DNA of 64,000 nt from contig NC_084816.1 in assembly GCF_963583255.1 (NCBI RefSeq), positions 19,644,053 to 19,708,052 on the forward strand, written 5' to 3'. The translations under genes and the position numbers were made by a program. This stretch comes from Pyrus communis. Lineage: Eukaryota; Streptophyta; Magnoliopsida; Rosales; Rosaceae. Below are positions 10,831 through 23,499 of this stretch, one piece after another. A model generated the notes under the pieces. The model searched no databases. It saw only the letters and a program-made list of their open reading frames with translations, and had not been told where the DNA came from. Each line of letters opens with the position of its first letter. Position 1 is the first letter of the stretch.

Positions 10831-11931
10831 CAGCCTTCTAAAAAAAAAAGAAAGAAGAATTGAGGTTTCACGTAAAATCAAGAGTGGTGTGCTATTTATA
10901 CATTTATTTATTTATTTATTTTTAACTTTCATATATATTTTACTAATTTATGTCATTTAATTCTCTTCAATTTATTTGATCTAACGATAAAAAAAACTGA
11001 GAAGGGTGTGTGGAACAAGTAGGTTTGTGAATAACACCACCCTAATTGACAATACATCTTAGCACATGCAAAGTTTATTCTTTGTTGGATGTGGAAATCA
11101 TACTCTCAACATCCCCACTCATTGTGGAGAATTTTAAATCTAACATGTGGACAACACAATACGTGGAGCACGTGATATGTAGACATTGAGCTTCATACTT
11201 AGAACAATTTGGTTGTAATACCATGAAAAAATTAAGATTCTACTATAAAAATAATTTGCTCTATCAAAAGTAATCTAGCTACTTATACACACACATAAAG
11301 TTTAATTTATTTCAGCATAAGATTTATACACTCATGTGCCATTTAAAGTAGACTCCACAATTTGAGTTGACATATAACAAATTGTATACTCCACAATTTG
11401 AGATGACATATAACAAATTGTCTCTGGTATCGTGATCTCAAATACTATAAATTAATTAATAACCTAGTCTTACATATTAAGTGGCTTTTACCCTAAACGA
11501 CAAGAGTATTGTCAAACATTACTTTATACAGCAACTAAGATATGCACAACTTCCATTGGCTCTTAACTTCTTATTTTTTTTGTAGAATAGGACAAGTACA
11601 CCTAAGATCTGTATCTCCTTTTGGCCACTCATTGTTATGGAACTCCCTAGAAACTACATTTCAATATTTTTTTTTTTGAAAAATAACTAGAAATAGGATA
11701 ATTTTTTAATCTTGAGAAAAAAATAAAACATTTCAAAGAACCTCAACTTTTTATCTAGAAATTTCAACCTTCATTTCTCATTTTGGAGAGAGAGAAACAG
11801 ACTCCCAACTCCAGTTCGAAGAACCCTAGCTAACCCACCCATCTTCTTCATCCAAGAGCTCTCTCTCTAACCCACCCATCTTCTTCATCCAAACTCTCTC
11901 TCTCTTTCTCTCTACATTTCGAATATACACA

Positions 11932-11974
<43 letters not shown>

Positions 11975-12336
11975 ACCCACCCATCTTCTTCGATTTTTAC
12001 CTTTTCATTTGTAGGTTTTGTGAACTGGGTTTGCTTAAGTTTGCTTTTTGATTGATGAATTTTTGGAGTTTAAGTGATTGGTTTGGTGTTTCTTGGAGGA
12101 GACCAAAATCCTTCATTTTTTTATTTTTGATTTTTTATCATTTCTCTGATTTATATGTGGGTTTTCATTTCTTCTGTCTTCTCCCTTCTTCTGCTCCCTC
12201 TCTCGATCCAAATTTACAAGCACTAAAATAGGGTTTGGCTTTTGTTGGAATTAAATGAAAAAACATATTAATGAGGAGGTACTTTGGGTCCCTGCTCTTC
12301 GATGCCGACTCGAGCAGCAACACAACCATGCAAGCC
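10514..12336. other. Non-coding stretch with TA and CT microsatellites upstream of the gypsy element
   Basis: A unit GTAGTGTGTAAATATAA plus a (TA)n tract is duplicated at about 10714-10770 and 10770-10828. A CT-rich stretch at 11815-11972 includes (CT)n at about 11935-11972 and three copies of AACCCACCCATCTTCTTC. The segment 11750-12240 looks like a gene leader (pyrimidine-rich, with AG|G acceptor-like sites) but has no open frame. No 5' LTR matching the LTR at 24850 is present here. Confidence 0.5.
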
Positions 12337-13788
12337 ATGACCACTAGAGCAGCTTCAATCGAGGAGCAACTAGCTTAAATGAATGAAGTGATCGCAAAAC
12401 TCACACAGACTGTGGAAGAGAAAGACTTGCAAATCGCCACACTTGTCAACCAACTAGAGGCGTAACACGACGTGAAAATTGACCCAATAGTTGATCCACT
12501 AAAAAGTGAAGTCGACGAAGAAGAGAAGCTGGAGCCAGACTAAGCAGCGGCACTCATGAGATCTCTCTCTATCTAGCAGTTGCAAAAGATGATCGCCAGC
12601 ACCATCAAGGCGCAGTACGAAGGGAGCTCACATACCTCCGTGCTGTACTCCAAGCCATACTCCAAGAAAATTGACGCCCTGAAGATGTCGAGGGGTTATC
12701 AACCACCAAAGTTCATGCAGTTTAATGGAAAGGGAAAAGAAGCACGTCACCCATTTCGTCGAAACTTGCAACAACGCGTGGACTAAAGGAGACTACCTAG
12801 CAAAACAGTTTGTCTGCTCTCTGAATCGGAATGCGTTCGACTGGTATACAGACCTAGAGCTTGAGTTTATTAAGCTGGGAGCAATTGGAGTGGGAGTTCT
12901 TGAACCACTTCTACAGCACCCACCGCACTGTAAGTATGCTGGAGCTAACAAGTACGAAGCAATGGAAGGAGGAGCCAGTTGTTGACTACATCAACCGGTG
13001 GCACACTCTAAACCTTGACTGCAAAGACAGACTCTCAGAGATCTCCTCGATCGAGATGTGCGTCCAAGGCATGCAGTGGGGATTACACTACATCATTCAA
13101 GGCATCAAACCGCGGACCTTCAAAGAGTTAGCCATCCGCGCCCATGACATGGAGTTGAGCATCGCCCATCATGAAAAAAAAAAGCCAATCACCGACTTCA
13201 AGAAGGATAAACTGTTTGCTCCGAATGTGGATAATCATGGGAAGAAGCCTGCCAAGGAAGCTTTTACCATCAACACTACCCCTACCAAGACCTCCTATAC
13301 ACCCGTCAAAATCTCATCTAAGAACAAAACAAAGGAGATAAAGAGAGGTGAGCCTTCTCACACCCAAGATAAGTACAAAAACACCTTGATGGAGCTGGAG
13401 CAGAAGACATACCATTTTTCGGACTCTGACATGGTTGCAATGCTAGATGACCTGTTAGAGAAAAATGTGATCGAGCTGCCTGAATGCAAGTGTCTCGAAG
13501 AGATGAATTGCATTAACAATCCCAGGTACTGCAAGTACCATTGTATCGTAAGTCATCCCGTTAGTGCTTCATCCTCAAAGAGCTCACCATGAAGCTGGCA
13601 CGCGAATTGAACTTGACTTAGAAGACAATGCTGCAACGCACACTACTGCGATCATGTTTGGATCATTTGATCCCATTCCTCTCCAAATGATGCATGACCA
13701 CTCCCGTCAATGCTCAAGCCACACGACACCTTCTGCACAACCATCGTTGGGGGCAAGTGACCAAAATGCACTTACCGACGATGAATAA
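12337..13788 (+). pseudogene. gag region of the Tat element, broken
   Basis: Start context ATGACCACTAGAGC at 12337. One frame holds four in-frame stops at 12376, 12463, 12541 and 12574, each most simply a CAA or CAG codon turned into TAA or TAG. Frameshifts follow near 12735 and 12868, after which the frame at 12861-13592 reads well: SWEQLEWEFLNHFYSTHRTV, then VVDYINRWHTLNLDCKDRL, then GIKPRTFKELAIRAHDMEL. This is the Retrotrans_gag capsid signature of plant gypsy elements. A last piece (13564-13788) gives RIELDLEDNAATHTT. The protein would form the virus-like particle coat, but this copy cannot encode it intact. Confidence 0.85.
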
Positions 13789-14249
13789 GGATGGATATTG
13801 GTAACCTACAAAAAACAAGGAAACCAAAACCACAAGTCACACAACCAAAGGTGGAACAAGGAGGAAATCACAGCCGCCACAACAACAGGAAGCCCAAAGG
13901 AAACGTAAGAGTTGCTAATCCAACATACAGTAGGGAACCTATGGAGCAAGAGCCACACATTCCTGTCTCCTTGCACAAGTATTTCCTGAAGAACTTTTTC
14001 CAACAGTGCACTACTGTCGCCTGTCACATGGTTAAAGTAGAGATGGAAAAGCCCTCAAAAGGTAAAGCTATCGCAACTGAGGAAGAAAAGACCCTCACGC
14101 CCAAAGAAGGTCTACCAACACACTTTAGCATCGAGGAAGCACTATGATTACCAAAGAAGATGCAAAGAGCACTAGCAGTGGTCTTGGCAAGTCCTGACAA
14201 CCACGAAGTGCAAGAAAGTAAGGACGAAGGCTTGAAACTTCAACCATAT

Positions 14250-14660
14250 GAGTATGCCACGTGTTGTGCTACCTAGGACGCAATCCACTTCACCGACGAA
14301 GAATTGCTGCTAGGATCCAAGCCTCACAACCGTCATCTCTTTGTCTCTGGGTACGTAAAAGAGCATAAAGTCAACTGCATGCTTGTGAATGGTGGATTGG
14401 CCATAAACATCATGCCAAAGTCAACAATGACCACAATCGGTATCAAGGTGGATGAACTATCCCTAAGCCGTCTATTAATCCAAGGTTTTAATTAAGAAGG
14501 ACAAAGAGCAATGGGCATGATCCGAGTGGAGATAACCATTGCTGAACTTAAATCAAGCACAATATTTTACATGATTGATGCAAGAACTTCCTACAACTTG
14601 CACTTAGGAAGACATTGGATCCATGAGAATGGAGTAGTGCCATCTACCCTCCACCAATGC
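14250..14660 (+). pseudogene. Aspartic protease region of the Tat element
   Basis: The open piece at 14304-14495 reads VKEHKVNCMLVNGGLAINIM. The family usually has a D-G-G active-site triplet here; N-G-G in this copy would remove the catalytic aspartate, a change explained by one G-to-A transition. After a stop at 14493 the frame resumes with a segment ending GRHWIHENGVVPSTLHQCLK. Linker sequence rich in Lys/Ser follows to 15950. Confidence 0.7.
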
Positions 14661-16119
14661 TTAAAATTCTACTGAGGAGGAGTGAAGGTGATCCAAGGCG
14701 ATACCCAGCCATTCACTGAAGCCGAATCACACTTCACAGACACCAAGTTCTACATGGAGGAAAAAATGGTGCCCGAAACTCTTCCAAAAGAGATTAAATC
14801 CACGGGCAAAACAACATCTAAAAAATATGAGTGGCAAGCTATGCCCAAAAAGCAAGAAGGAGAAGCCATGCCATCTTCAAGCAAAAATGATGATGAGCCT
14901 GCTAAACCTGCAACAACCAAAAGGAGTAGGACACCCTCAAAAGAATCGAACACACCCATTTTCCGATACATCCTGATGTCGAGAAGAAAGAATGGTCAAT
15001 CCCCGTTCAAAACTGGAGCAAGCAAAACTGACACACAGTGACACAATGATGATGTAAAGTTGCTCAAGACGAATGCAGTTTTGCCTCTAACACAGCTAGG
15101 CAATGCTAAGGTTGCAAGACCACCATAAGGCTTCATAAAAGCTCTGCCAAAGGAGGTGGAACCAAGCTTTCTTCCAACCAAAAGGACCAAAGAAGGTTTT
15201 GATCCAAAAACCTATAAAATCATGTTGAAGGCTAGGTGCGACTTCGTTTCCTCTTCAAATCTTGGAAAGAAGGTTGCAAACATCGTTAACAATAAAGACC
15301 GTGACCTTACCAAGACTCAAAAAAGTTAAATGAGCATGGTTATGGAGTTGACAACAACAAAGCTTGACTTGGCTTCACACCAAATGCACCCATGAAGATT
15401 TAAAGCAAAACGAAAAATGCTAGTGCTCAACATATCAGCGTGACCATTGAATAAGATCAAGAGGAGCCTAAACTCGCCCCTCAGACGTCAGTCTTTGATA
15501 AGATGAATTGTTCAAAACCTAGTATTTTGGCACTTAATCGCATTAATGGTCAAGATCGAACCTCCTTCTTTAAGAGGCTTAATACGCTAACATCCCAAAG
15601 CTCTGTTTTCGAAAGGTTGTCAAAACCTAAGAAACAAAGCAACACGGCTAGCTCTCCTTCACGACGGTTAGTTTTGGAAAGACTTGAAGACAATAAGAAA
15701 CCTTCTAGAAAGAGGGAGACAATGCTAAAGAAAGAAAAGCTCGACGGGCTAGCAAAAAAAGGCGATGTTCGAAGCACGATTCCTTCAAGGATGAAGCGTC
15801 AAGCAATCTTGAAGGTTAACACAAATGGATCACTAAAAGTAAAAAGGTGCACCATCATCTACACTCGACAATCTTCATGTCAACAAGCTCAAGAGAACAA
15901 CACTGAAGATGAGGTCCAAGATGTCTTCCACATCATGATCTAAGAAAACAAAGAAGATGAAATCCCCGAAGAAGATGTCATTGCTGCGCCACAACAGCTC
16001 GAAGATGGGGGTCAAGCCACGGTTGATGATCTCAAAGAACTCAACTTAGGCACAAGCGAGGAACCAAAACCTATCTTCGTAAGTGCACTACTAAGTGCGA
16101 ATGAGATAGAGGAGTATTA

Positions 16120-16990
16120 CCAACTGTTATTAAAGTACAAAGACGTCTTTACTTAGACCTACAAAGAAATGCCCAACCTTGACCCTATCATCATTGTGCA
16201 TCATCTTGCAGTCAAGCCAGGAATGCGATCAATAAAGCAAACTTAAAGACATTATTGATCCGAGCTCATCCCACAAATTGAGACCGAGATTGACAAGCTA
16301 ATCGAAGCAGGCTTCATTCGAGAGGTGCAATACCCCAAGTGGATTTCCAACATCACATCGTCCTTAAGAAATTTGGACAAATACATGTTTGCATAGACTT
16401 CCGGGACCTCAACGATGCTTACCCGAAGGATGACTTCCCCTTGCCAATCATCGAAATCATGGTGGACGCAACCACTGACCACGAGGCACTGTCATTCATG
16501 GACATCTCTTCTGGATACAATCAAATTCATATGGCTCTCGAAGACGAGGAACTAACAGCCTTTTGTACTCTTAAAAGGTATCTACTGCTACAAGGTGATG
16601 CCCTTTGGTTTGAAGAACGTTGGAGCTACATATCAACGCATAATGCAAAAAATCTTCAATGACATGTAACACAAAAAACGTACAATGTTACGTAGACGAT
16701 GTGGTGGTCAAGACAAAGAAAAGATCAGATCACTTGAAGGATTTATGAATAGTGTTCGAAGGGCTACGAAAATACAACCTCAAGATGAACCCATTAAAGT
16801 TTGCATTTGGCGTCACCTCTGGAAAGTTCTTCGGCTTCATTGTCAAGCATTGTGGCATTGAAGTGAACCAATCAAAGATCAAGGCCATTCAAAGCATGCC
16901 TGAGCCAAGAAACCTGCATTAGCTAAAAAGTCTACAAGGATGGCTAGCCTTCATCAAGTGTTTCATCTCCAACCTTTCAGGGCGCTGTCA
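16120..16990 (+). pseudogene. Reverse transcriptase region of the Tat element
   Basis: Motifs in order: AVKPGMRS near 16210; IDKLIEAGFIREVQYPKW at 16288-16341; IDFRDLNDAYPKDDFPLP and SFMDISSGYNQI at 16390-16530; the catalytic box YVDD at 16689-16700; and FGVTSGKFFGF at 16807-16839. Stops (for example TAG at 16156, TAA at 16243) and frame changes break it. The RT catalytic aspartates are still readable, but no continuous protein is possible. Confidence 0.88.
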
Positions 16991-16999
16991 ATCGTTCAG

Positions 17000-18068
17000 C
17001 TGACTCATGAAGAATGATGTTTCGTTCGTATGGGACGAAGCATGCCACAATGCTTTTGAAAGCATAAAAAAATATTTATCAAATCCACCTGTCCTGGGGG
17101 CACCTGTGCCTTGGAAGCCGCTCATATTGTATATCGCCACTCAGGAAAGTTCAGTTGGAGCACTCTTGGCACAAGAAGATGAATCCTAGAAAGAATTAGC
17201 GCTTTACTACCTCAGTTGAACTCTCACCGGTGTTGAGTTGAAATACTCCTCAATATAAAAAGATGCGTCTTGCCTTGGTGTTTGCCATTTAGAAGCTCAA
17301 GCATTACATGCATACGTACATCATCCACCTGGTTGCTAAAGCTGACCTGGTCAAATGCGTTATGTCCAAACTAGTCTTGACAGGGCGACTCGCTAAATGG
17401 ACGTTGCTTCTTAATCAATATGAGATCATCTACAACCCAACTAAAGTCGTCAAAGGACAAGCGCTAGCAGACTTCCTTGCCGATCACCCAATCCCAGCTA
17501 ATTGGAAAATCTCAGATGACTTGCCTGATGAGAAGGTGTTCTACATTGACATCTTCCTGACATGGACGATGTTCTTCGATGGATTCGCATGAGCAGACGG
17601 AGCAGGGGCATGAGTAGTATTCATGTCACCAAAAAGGCAAATACTACCTTATTCCTTCCAACTAAGCGAACTATGCTCCAATAACGTCACTGAGTACCAA
17701 GCACTGATTATCGGGCTCTAAATGATGATCAACATGGAAATCACATCCCTTGAGGTTTATGGCGACTTTAAGCTTATAATCAATTAACTTTTAACTGAAT
17801 ATGAGGTGAGGAAAGATGATCTCGTCCCATACTTCCAGTTGGCAATCAACTACTACAAAAGTTTGAGGCCGTGACACTAGAACATGTGCCAAGAAAAGAA
17901 AATCAAATGGCAGATGCTCTTGCCAACCTAGCCTCGAGTATAACACTAGGAGAAGACGAAGCTGCAGACATGCTAGTTTGCCAAAGATGGGTGATCCCGC
18001 TTGTCACTGAAATGCCACTAGATGATGCAAACATCATCTCAGTACTTCCGGTCGACGCTAAAGAGTGA
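17000..18068 (+). pseudogene. RNase H and second (archaeal-type) RNase H region of the Tat element
   Basis: The first RNase H-like stretch begins SFVWDEACHNAFESIKKYL (17026) and runs to about 17300, with stops. A tether with NPTKVVKGQALADFLADHP follows. A second domain begins WTMFFDGFA at 17563 and includes NNVTEYQALIIGL, and ends with PRKENQMADALANLASS at 17890-17940. The second domain, just before integrase, is the Tat-lineage mark. Several stops are seen. Confidence 0.8.
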
Positions 18069-18077
18069 AGACGGCTG

Positions 18078-19315
18078 TTGATCGTTTACTTGGAGCATGA
18101 AAGGTTTCCAGATGATCCTAGACATCGCTTTGAAATATGTCAACGAGAACCTCGCTTCCTCTACTACAAAGGAACACTCTACCGACACTCTTTTGAAGGA
18201 GTGCTCCTGAGATGCCTAGGTAAGGAAGAAGCCAATCAAGCCATGGAAAAAGCATACTCAGGTGTGTATGGGGCGCATCAGTCTGGACCAAAGCTACATT
18301 TCCAGCTCAAAAGAATGGGTTACTACTGGCCAAGCATGGTGACGGATTGCTTGGAACATGGCAAAAGGTACCAAGCCTGCCAATTCCATACCAACTTCAT
18401 ACATCAACCGCCTGAACCATTACACCATACAGTTGCTTCATGGTCGTTCAATGCATGGTGATTGAATGTCATAAGACCGATTGTACTAAAGTCATTTGCA
18501 GGAGAAGCTTACATTCTAGTTGCAATAGATTACTTCTCCAAGTGGGCTGAAGTTATACCCTTAAGGGAAGTCAAGAAGGAAACTGTCATCCGTTTCATCA
18601 AGAAGCATATCATCCACCGATATGGTGTGCCTCGGTGCATTATCACTGGCAACGAAAAATAGTTCTCCAACCGACACATGGATAAACTTTGCGAGAAATA
18701 CAAGTTTAAGCAGCACAAGTCTTCTATGTATCATGGTCCGGCCAACGGTCATGCAGAAACATTCAACAAAACATTGTGCAACCTCTTAAAAAAGGTAATC
18801 GGTTGAACAAAGAGAGACTGGCTCGAAAGAATAAGCGAAGCACTTTGGGCATATAGGATGACACATAGGACTCCTACCTAAGCTACGCCTTATTCTCTCG
18901 TATATGGCGTGGAAGCTGTTCTATCGCTCGAAAGTCAAATCCTCTCACTAAGGATGGCTATACAAGAAGGCTTGACTGATGAAGATAATGCAAAGTTGCG
19001 TCTTCAAGAGCTGGAAGCGCTGGATGAAAGAAGGCTCGAAGCTCAGGAACACTTGGAGTGTTATCAAACAAGATTCTCCAAGGCTTTCAATAAGAAATTT
19101 CGCCCTCATTTTTTTTCAAGTGGGGGATCTCATCTTTGCATTGCGTAGGCCTATCATCACAACTTACAAAACAAAAAGCAAGTTCACATCAAAATGAGAT
19201 GGACCTTATGTAATATAAGAAGTCTACACCAACGACGCCTACTTAATCATGGCGAAAGACTGCTTGAAGATCGGCCCCATCAATGGCAGATTCTTGAAGC
19301 CTTACTACCCCTAAA
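18078..19315 (+). pseudogene. Integrase region of the Tat element
   Basis: The N-terminal zinc region shows GAHQSGPKLHFQLKRMGYYW and, 20 residues on, CQFHTNFIHQPP. The core shows IDYFSKWAEVIPLREVKKE and YGVPRCIITGN, with the second acidic residue context altered, then SMYHGPANGHAETFNKTLCN and PYSLVYGVEAVL. The C-terminal part ends GPINGRFLKPYYP. Stops at 18660 (TAG), 18804 (TGA) and 18880 (TAA) break it. Integrase would insert the cDNA, but this copy is dead. Confidence 0.88.
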
Positions 19316-21170
19316 ACAAATACAAGATGCTCCTGCCCCGTAAGAGCATAAACTGTGTACGGCAAAATCATCATCAAAATCACCATTAAGAATGTCAAAA
19401 GCAATCCATCGTTCATCTGAACTACTTTATAACTTGATCTCTTCTTTTAAAGGGTATGTAGGTAGTTCGAACATTCAACTTTGGGTTAAGTCACATCAAA
19501 ATAAAAAAAATAAGGATTTTATTAAAGTCAATTTCATTACCAAAAAAAAAAAAAAAAAATACAAGTTTTCTTTGCATTGAAATTAAATTACAGCTTATTG
19601 AAAAAAATAATAATAAAAAATTACAGGTTGTGTGTATATATATATAAATTTGGAATTGCTTCGGCCCAGCATAGTTCACACCATCAACAAGTCCACCAGC
19701 AATAAGCCTAACTCCTGTGGCCTATCCTCACTTAACTTCAAGCTGGTCCAAATCCTCTCCCAATGCTTCCTCATCTCCAGCTGTCTCTCTCATTCTTCTC
19801 AGTTCACTGTCTACCTCAAACTCATCTCTACCACCAAGGTTCCAAGATCAGACGCCATGAATCGAAGCAGTTACGATGGTGACGCTAGTCTCCTTCGTCC
19901 TCACTCCACCCAAACCTCACCTGCTACACATGGTGCGCACACCCTGAGCAAGTGGATATCTAAGCTAGTCGCACAACCTCGTCTTCAGACATAAATTGTG
20001 GTTGTCTACTGCCGTTTCTTCCAGAGGGCTTCGGGATATCGTTGAGTCTTTGTTTGTTTACACAGTGGAGGAACTACAGAGGGCTAATTGGAAGAACATC
20101 CGACTGCAGATTTGAAACTGCCAAAGTAAGGAAGCAAAAGCAAAGGAGATTTCTTACAGGAGAATAGCGGCACTGCAATTGCTCTTCTCTCTTCCTCAGC
20201 TGCCAAATCCACCACCATCGCTTCCCACCTTCGAAGCTTCTTCGTCGACTCAACTTCTCCGCCAAGGACAAGTCGAAGTTCCACTTTAAGGGTTTCCGCA
20301 AAGAGTTGCTGTCTTCGCCCCCTACCTCATTCTTCTTCAACATCTCCCAATGCCCTCTTTGGTCTATCTGTTGAAGTTTTGGTGCCACGATTAGAGAGGC
20401 TCACTCCACAATGTTACCAAAGTACTACGTGAGCTTGAAATTTTGATTAGATGCCAACTCTAGATGGCAGAGTTTTAGACCTCTTCTTCATCACAGATTG
20501 CTTGGGTTTTTTACAGCAGATGTCACGCATCTTGAATAGGCTTTTACTCAAGGTCTAGAGCAGCTTCATCAGTCTTTGGTTGACACCATTGCTTTTGGGC
20601 CAGTCATCAACGATAGATAGTGCAACGGGTGTGCAATGGCTGTGCAATGCTTGTGCAGTTGCTGTACTTCGGAGGTTGAAGACCTCATAGAGCTTGTTGA
20701 TGTTGGATATGAGGTTGGCGCTGACATGCTTCTTTTTGTTGATGGTTTTCATGACGACGCTCTGGCTAGTGAGGACGTTGCGGGTGTGGTAAACTTTGGT
20801 GAAATGATGTAGGATTCATGCTTTCCATCTTCAAGCTCGGTTATTGGACTTAAAGGTTGTGACTTGGATTGGTGTCATTGCTCGGCTTGAGGTTGTGACT
20901 TGGGTTAGTGTTGCTTCGTTGCGTCTTAGATGCCTGGGGACTGCCTTCCGCTACTGTTAGTTGAGACAAGGGAGTAGGCTGCGATAATTGGACTCACGGA
21001 TGATGCTCTTAGCTCTTTGGCCTTCCTTCGTTCATTAACCTTCTCGCGACCGTGCACTATCTTTTAGTTATCCTCTGCGATGCTGTCAACTCTTTGGCCT
21101 CCCGTTGCTCTAGCTTTTGTGCATCTTTCCTCTAGCTTCTGTGCATCCTGCTATTACTAAGGGCAAGAAT
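19316..21170. other. Tat element 3' region, no recognised gene
   Basis: Sequence between the integrase end and the tandem repeats has several open frames of 60-120 codons on both strands (for example 19632-19994 + and 20074-20388 -). None shows a domain I know. The higher GC content of 19680-20400 compared with its surroundings could mean captured host sequence or simply Tat spacer. Confidence 0.4.
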
Positions 21171-21171
21171 A

Positions 21172-21335
21172 ACTTCAGTGATTGTTGTCAAACGACTAGC
21201 GGTTCGTGAAGCTAGACGCCTTGCACCACCTCGAGCTTGTCATTTTAGCCACCATGATTATAATCAGCGAAGAGCTTCAGTGGCCGTTGTCAAACGACTA
21301 GCCGGTCGTGAAGCTCGACGCCTTACACTCTGCCT
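21172..21335 (+). repeat. Tandem repeat, about 98-bp period
   Basis: A unit with TTGTCAAACGACTAGC followed by CGTGAAGCT and GACGCCTT occurs at about 21172-21226 and again at 21270-21324. The two copies differ by a few bases. It belongs to the non-coding 3' part of the Tat element. Confidence 0.75.
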
Positions 21336-21424
21336 CATGCTCCAGCTGCTTCTGCACCTTCTTCATGGTTATTGCCTTTGAATGTGATTAACAAAACCAA
21401 AGTTTGCCAACTTACATATACTTG

Positions 21425-21542
21425 GCTCCTTGCTTCGTGCCTAGCCTCTCGTTGCTCCAAGCTCTTCTGCATTTCTCCCTGCACCATGTGGGGGATATAT
21501 AGAAAAGAAAGGGAAGGTGTTGGCCGACCAAAAAAAGAAGGA

Positions 21543-21600
<58 letters not shown>

Positions 21601-21735
21601 TTGCTCCGTGTCTAGCCTCTCGTTGCTCCAAGCTCATCTGTATTTCTCCCTGCACCATGTGGGGGATATATAGAAAAGAAAGGGAAGGTGTTGGCCGACC
21701 AAAAAAAGAAATATATATATATATATATATATAAA
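21425..21735 (+). repeat. Two long direct repeats, each ending in an AT microsatellite
   Basis: A 120-bp block (GCCTCTCGTTGCTCCAAGCT ... GTTGGCCGACCAAAAAAAG) is present twice, near 21440-21545 and 21612-21710. Each copy is followed by (AT)n (21551-21598 and 21711-21733). Open frames that run through the AT tracts are low-complexity artefacts. Confidence 0.8.
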
Positions 21736-21994
21736 GGTTTAAGGAATGGTGCACGACACCATGTGAATGGTTCTAGGTGGGATTAAGCTGCAGGACAAAG
21801 GCACATGTTCAAAAGTGACCCATCTACACATTTGATGTGAGTTCCCTATGCCAATTCAAAGGTGGAGCTCACATTTTTCTAAAGAGGAATGTTATCTTAT
21901 GCAAATTCAAGCACCCACCAAGGAACACAACCGTGCTATCGTCAAGCCACTTACAATTTCATGCTACTATTAGCAAGTCAAGAAGGGAAAAGAA

Positions 21995-22155
21995 AAGGGA
22001 GTTTTAACGAAAAGCCCGCGGTACTGTTCAGTTTAACGAAAAATCACATTTTTACACTAAAAAGTCAAACCTAAAACTATTCACTTTACCATTTATTTTG
22101 TCCTTATCGTTAAAATTTAAAGTTTTCAAACCTTTGTCATTAGTTTTCCTAAAAA
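21995..22155. repeat. Dispersed short repeat, probable MITE
   Basis: The block AGTTTTAACGAAAAGC ... CATTTTTACACTAAAAAGTC ... CATTAGTTTTCCT matches a short repeat I recall as very common in apple-group genomes. Its ends are roughly complementary (GTTTTAACGAAAAG and the reverse complement of CTTTGTCATTAG). That family identification is memory, not a search. It has no coding capacity. Confidence 0.45.
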
Positions 22156-22210
22156 AGTAGAATAATTGAAAAGTAGAAAGTAAGGGGAGGATGGTGCATC
22201 AAGCACCATC

Positions 22211-22241
<31 letters not shown>

Positions 22242-22481
22242 GTACCATATCTTATTGAAATATATGCTCTATGGTATTTAGCACAATACACTGAATGAAA
22301 TAAAGCCTATCTATTGACATCTTTGAGAAGTTACAAATATGTACAACAACAACAACCGATAAAAAAAAAAGAAAAAGAGAGAGCCTTCACAAAGGTTGTT
22401 CACGTGAAGCCTCAACAAAAAGTGCCTTTGGAATACAGCTACAAACCTTTGATGGTCACTTTGAATCTGACCTTCAGATTC

Positions 22482-22948
22482 CTACAGCTGATCAAGTTTT
22501 CTCTTTATGCTCATTGAATAATTATTTGCAAGTATGTGCAACTCTCTATTCTCGCGATTGAGATGTTTGATCTCTCGTCTAAGGTTTGCCACCTCGGCCA
22601 TCAATGATTTAACTTGGCGAGTTCGAGCAAGTAGTCGTTGACCTATATTGGACACAGAGCCCGCACACTGAACACTTTGGACACAAAGCCTGCACACTGA
22701 ACACTGAGAGCTAGGGAGTCTCGAACGGCCAACTCATCAGACCGTCTTGAAAGAAGCCTATTATCTCTAAGAGTGAGGAGGTTCTTAGCTGCTATTGTGG
22801 TCGTTATTTCATCCCTCATCACAGAGTCTACAACTGTGAGAGGGCCATTAGAAGATAAGAAGGACGGGCGCCATATATTATCCAGAGGCGGCTCGTTTGC
22901 ATCACTCCTGAGACTCAAATCTAAGCAAATGTTAGATGGGTAAGCCAT
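22482..22948 (-). pseudogene. Antisense ORF of the Tat element, frameshifted by a 29-bp tandem duplication
   Basis: On the minus strand an ORF starts at 22948 (MAYPSNICLDLSLRSDANEP) and runs through RRSDELAVRDSLALSVQCAG. It then shifts frame and continues as ARTRQVKSLMAEVANLRREI with a coiled-coil-like heptad stretch to 22482. The break falls at a 29-bp direct duplication (22648-22676 and 22677-22705); 29 is not a multiple of three. Such antisense ORFs of unknown function lie between integrase and 3' LTR in Tat/Grande elements. Removing one copy in the mind restores one continuous frame, so the duplication is the likely disabling event. Confidence 0.75.
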
Positions 22949-23499
22949 TTTCAGAAATGATGAAAGAAAAAGGTTGGATAGAGTAAAATCTCAGACATAC
23001 AGCAAAGACAATTTTCATAAGCGGGCAATCTACAAAGTGTGCATTTTGAATACAACCGATACCTCTATAAAAGGAGAAGCAACACAGCCATCTGTTCAAA
23101 AAATCAAAAAGACGCCACTTTTCGAATTTCCAAAGCTAGATTTTCCTGCATAAATCCGTCAACACTTTTCAAACTCAATCTCAGCTTTTTGGATATTATG
23201 TGCAACTTTGTTAAATATCTCTAACAAAGTTGAAAACGCGTGAATTTTACTATTCCAACTACAACATTATTGTCGACAAGTATGGGTAACAAGGCCACGT
23301 CCGCACCATTACCTGCTAGTGGGAAATCCCTATATATTTCAACCTTCATCCTCTATGACAAGGCACACATCCAAAATGCCTGACTCTTCTTCCTCGCCAA
23401 GAATGCATCTGCAACCAAACCCCTCAACATACTCAGTTTTCTTCCTCCCTGAAAATACCTCTTCAACCAAGTCACACCAAAGCAAAAATATCTCATATC

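Noticed and set aside
10660..10881. Tyr/Ile-rich small protein on the minus strand
   Set aside because: The frame is just (TA)n microsatellite translated.
21335..21754. 120-139 aa proteins on both strands
   Set aside because: They consist of two direct repeats joined by AT microsatellites; no domain and both strands are open for the same reason.
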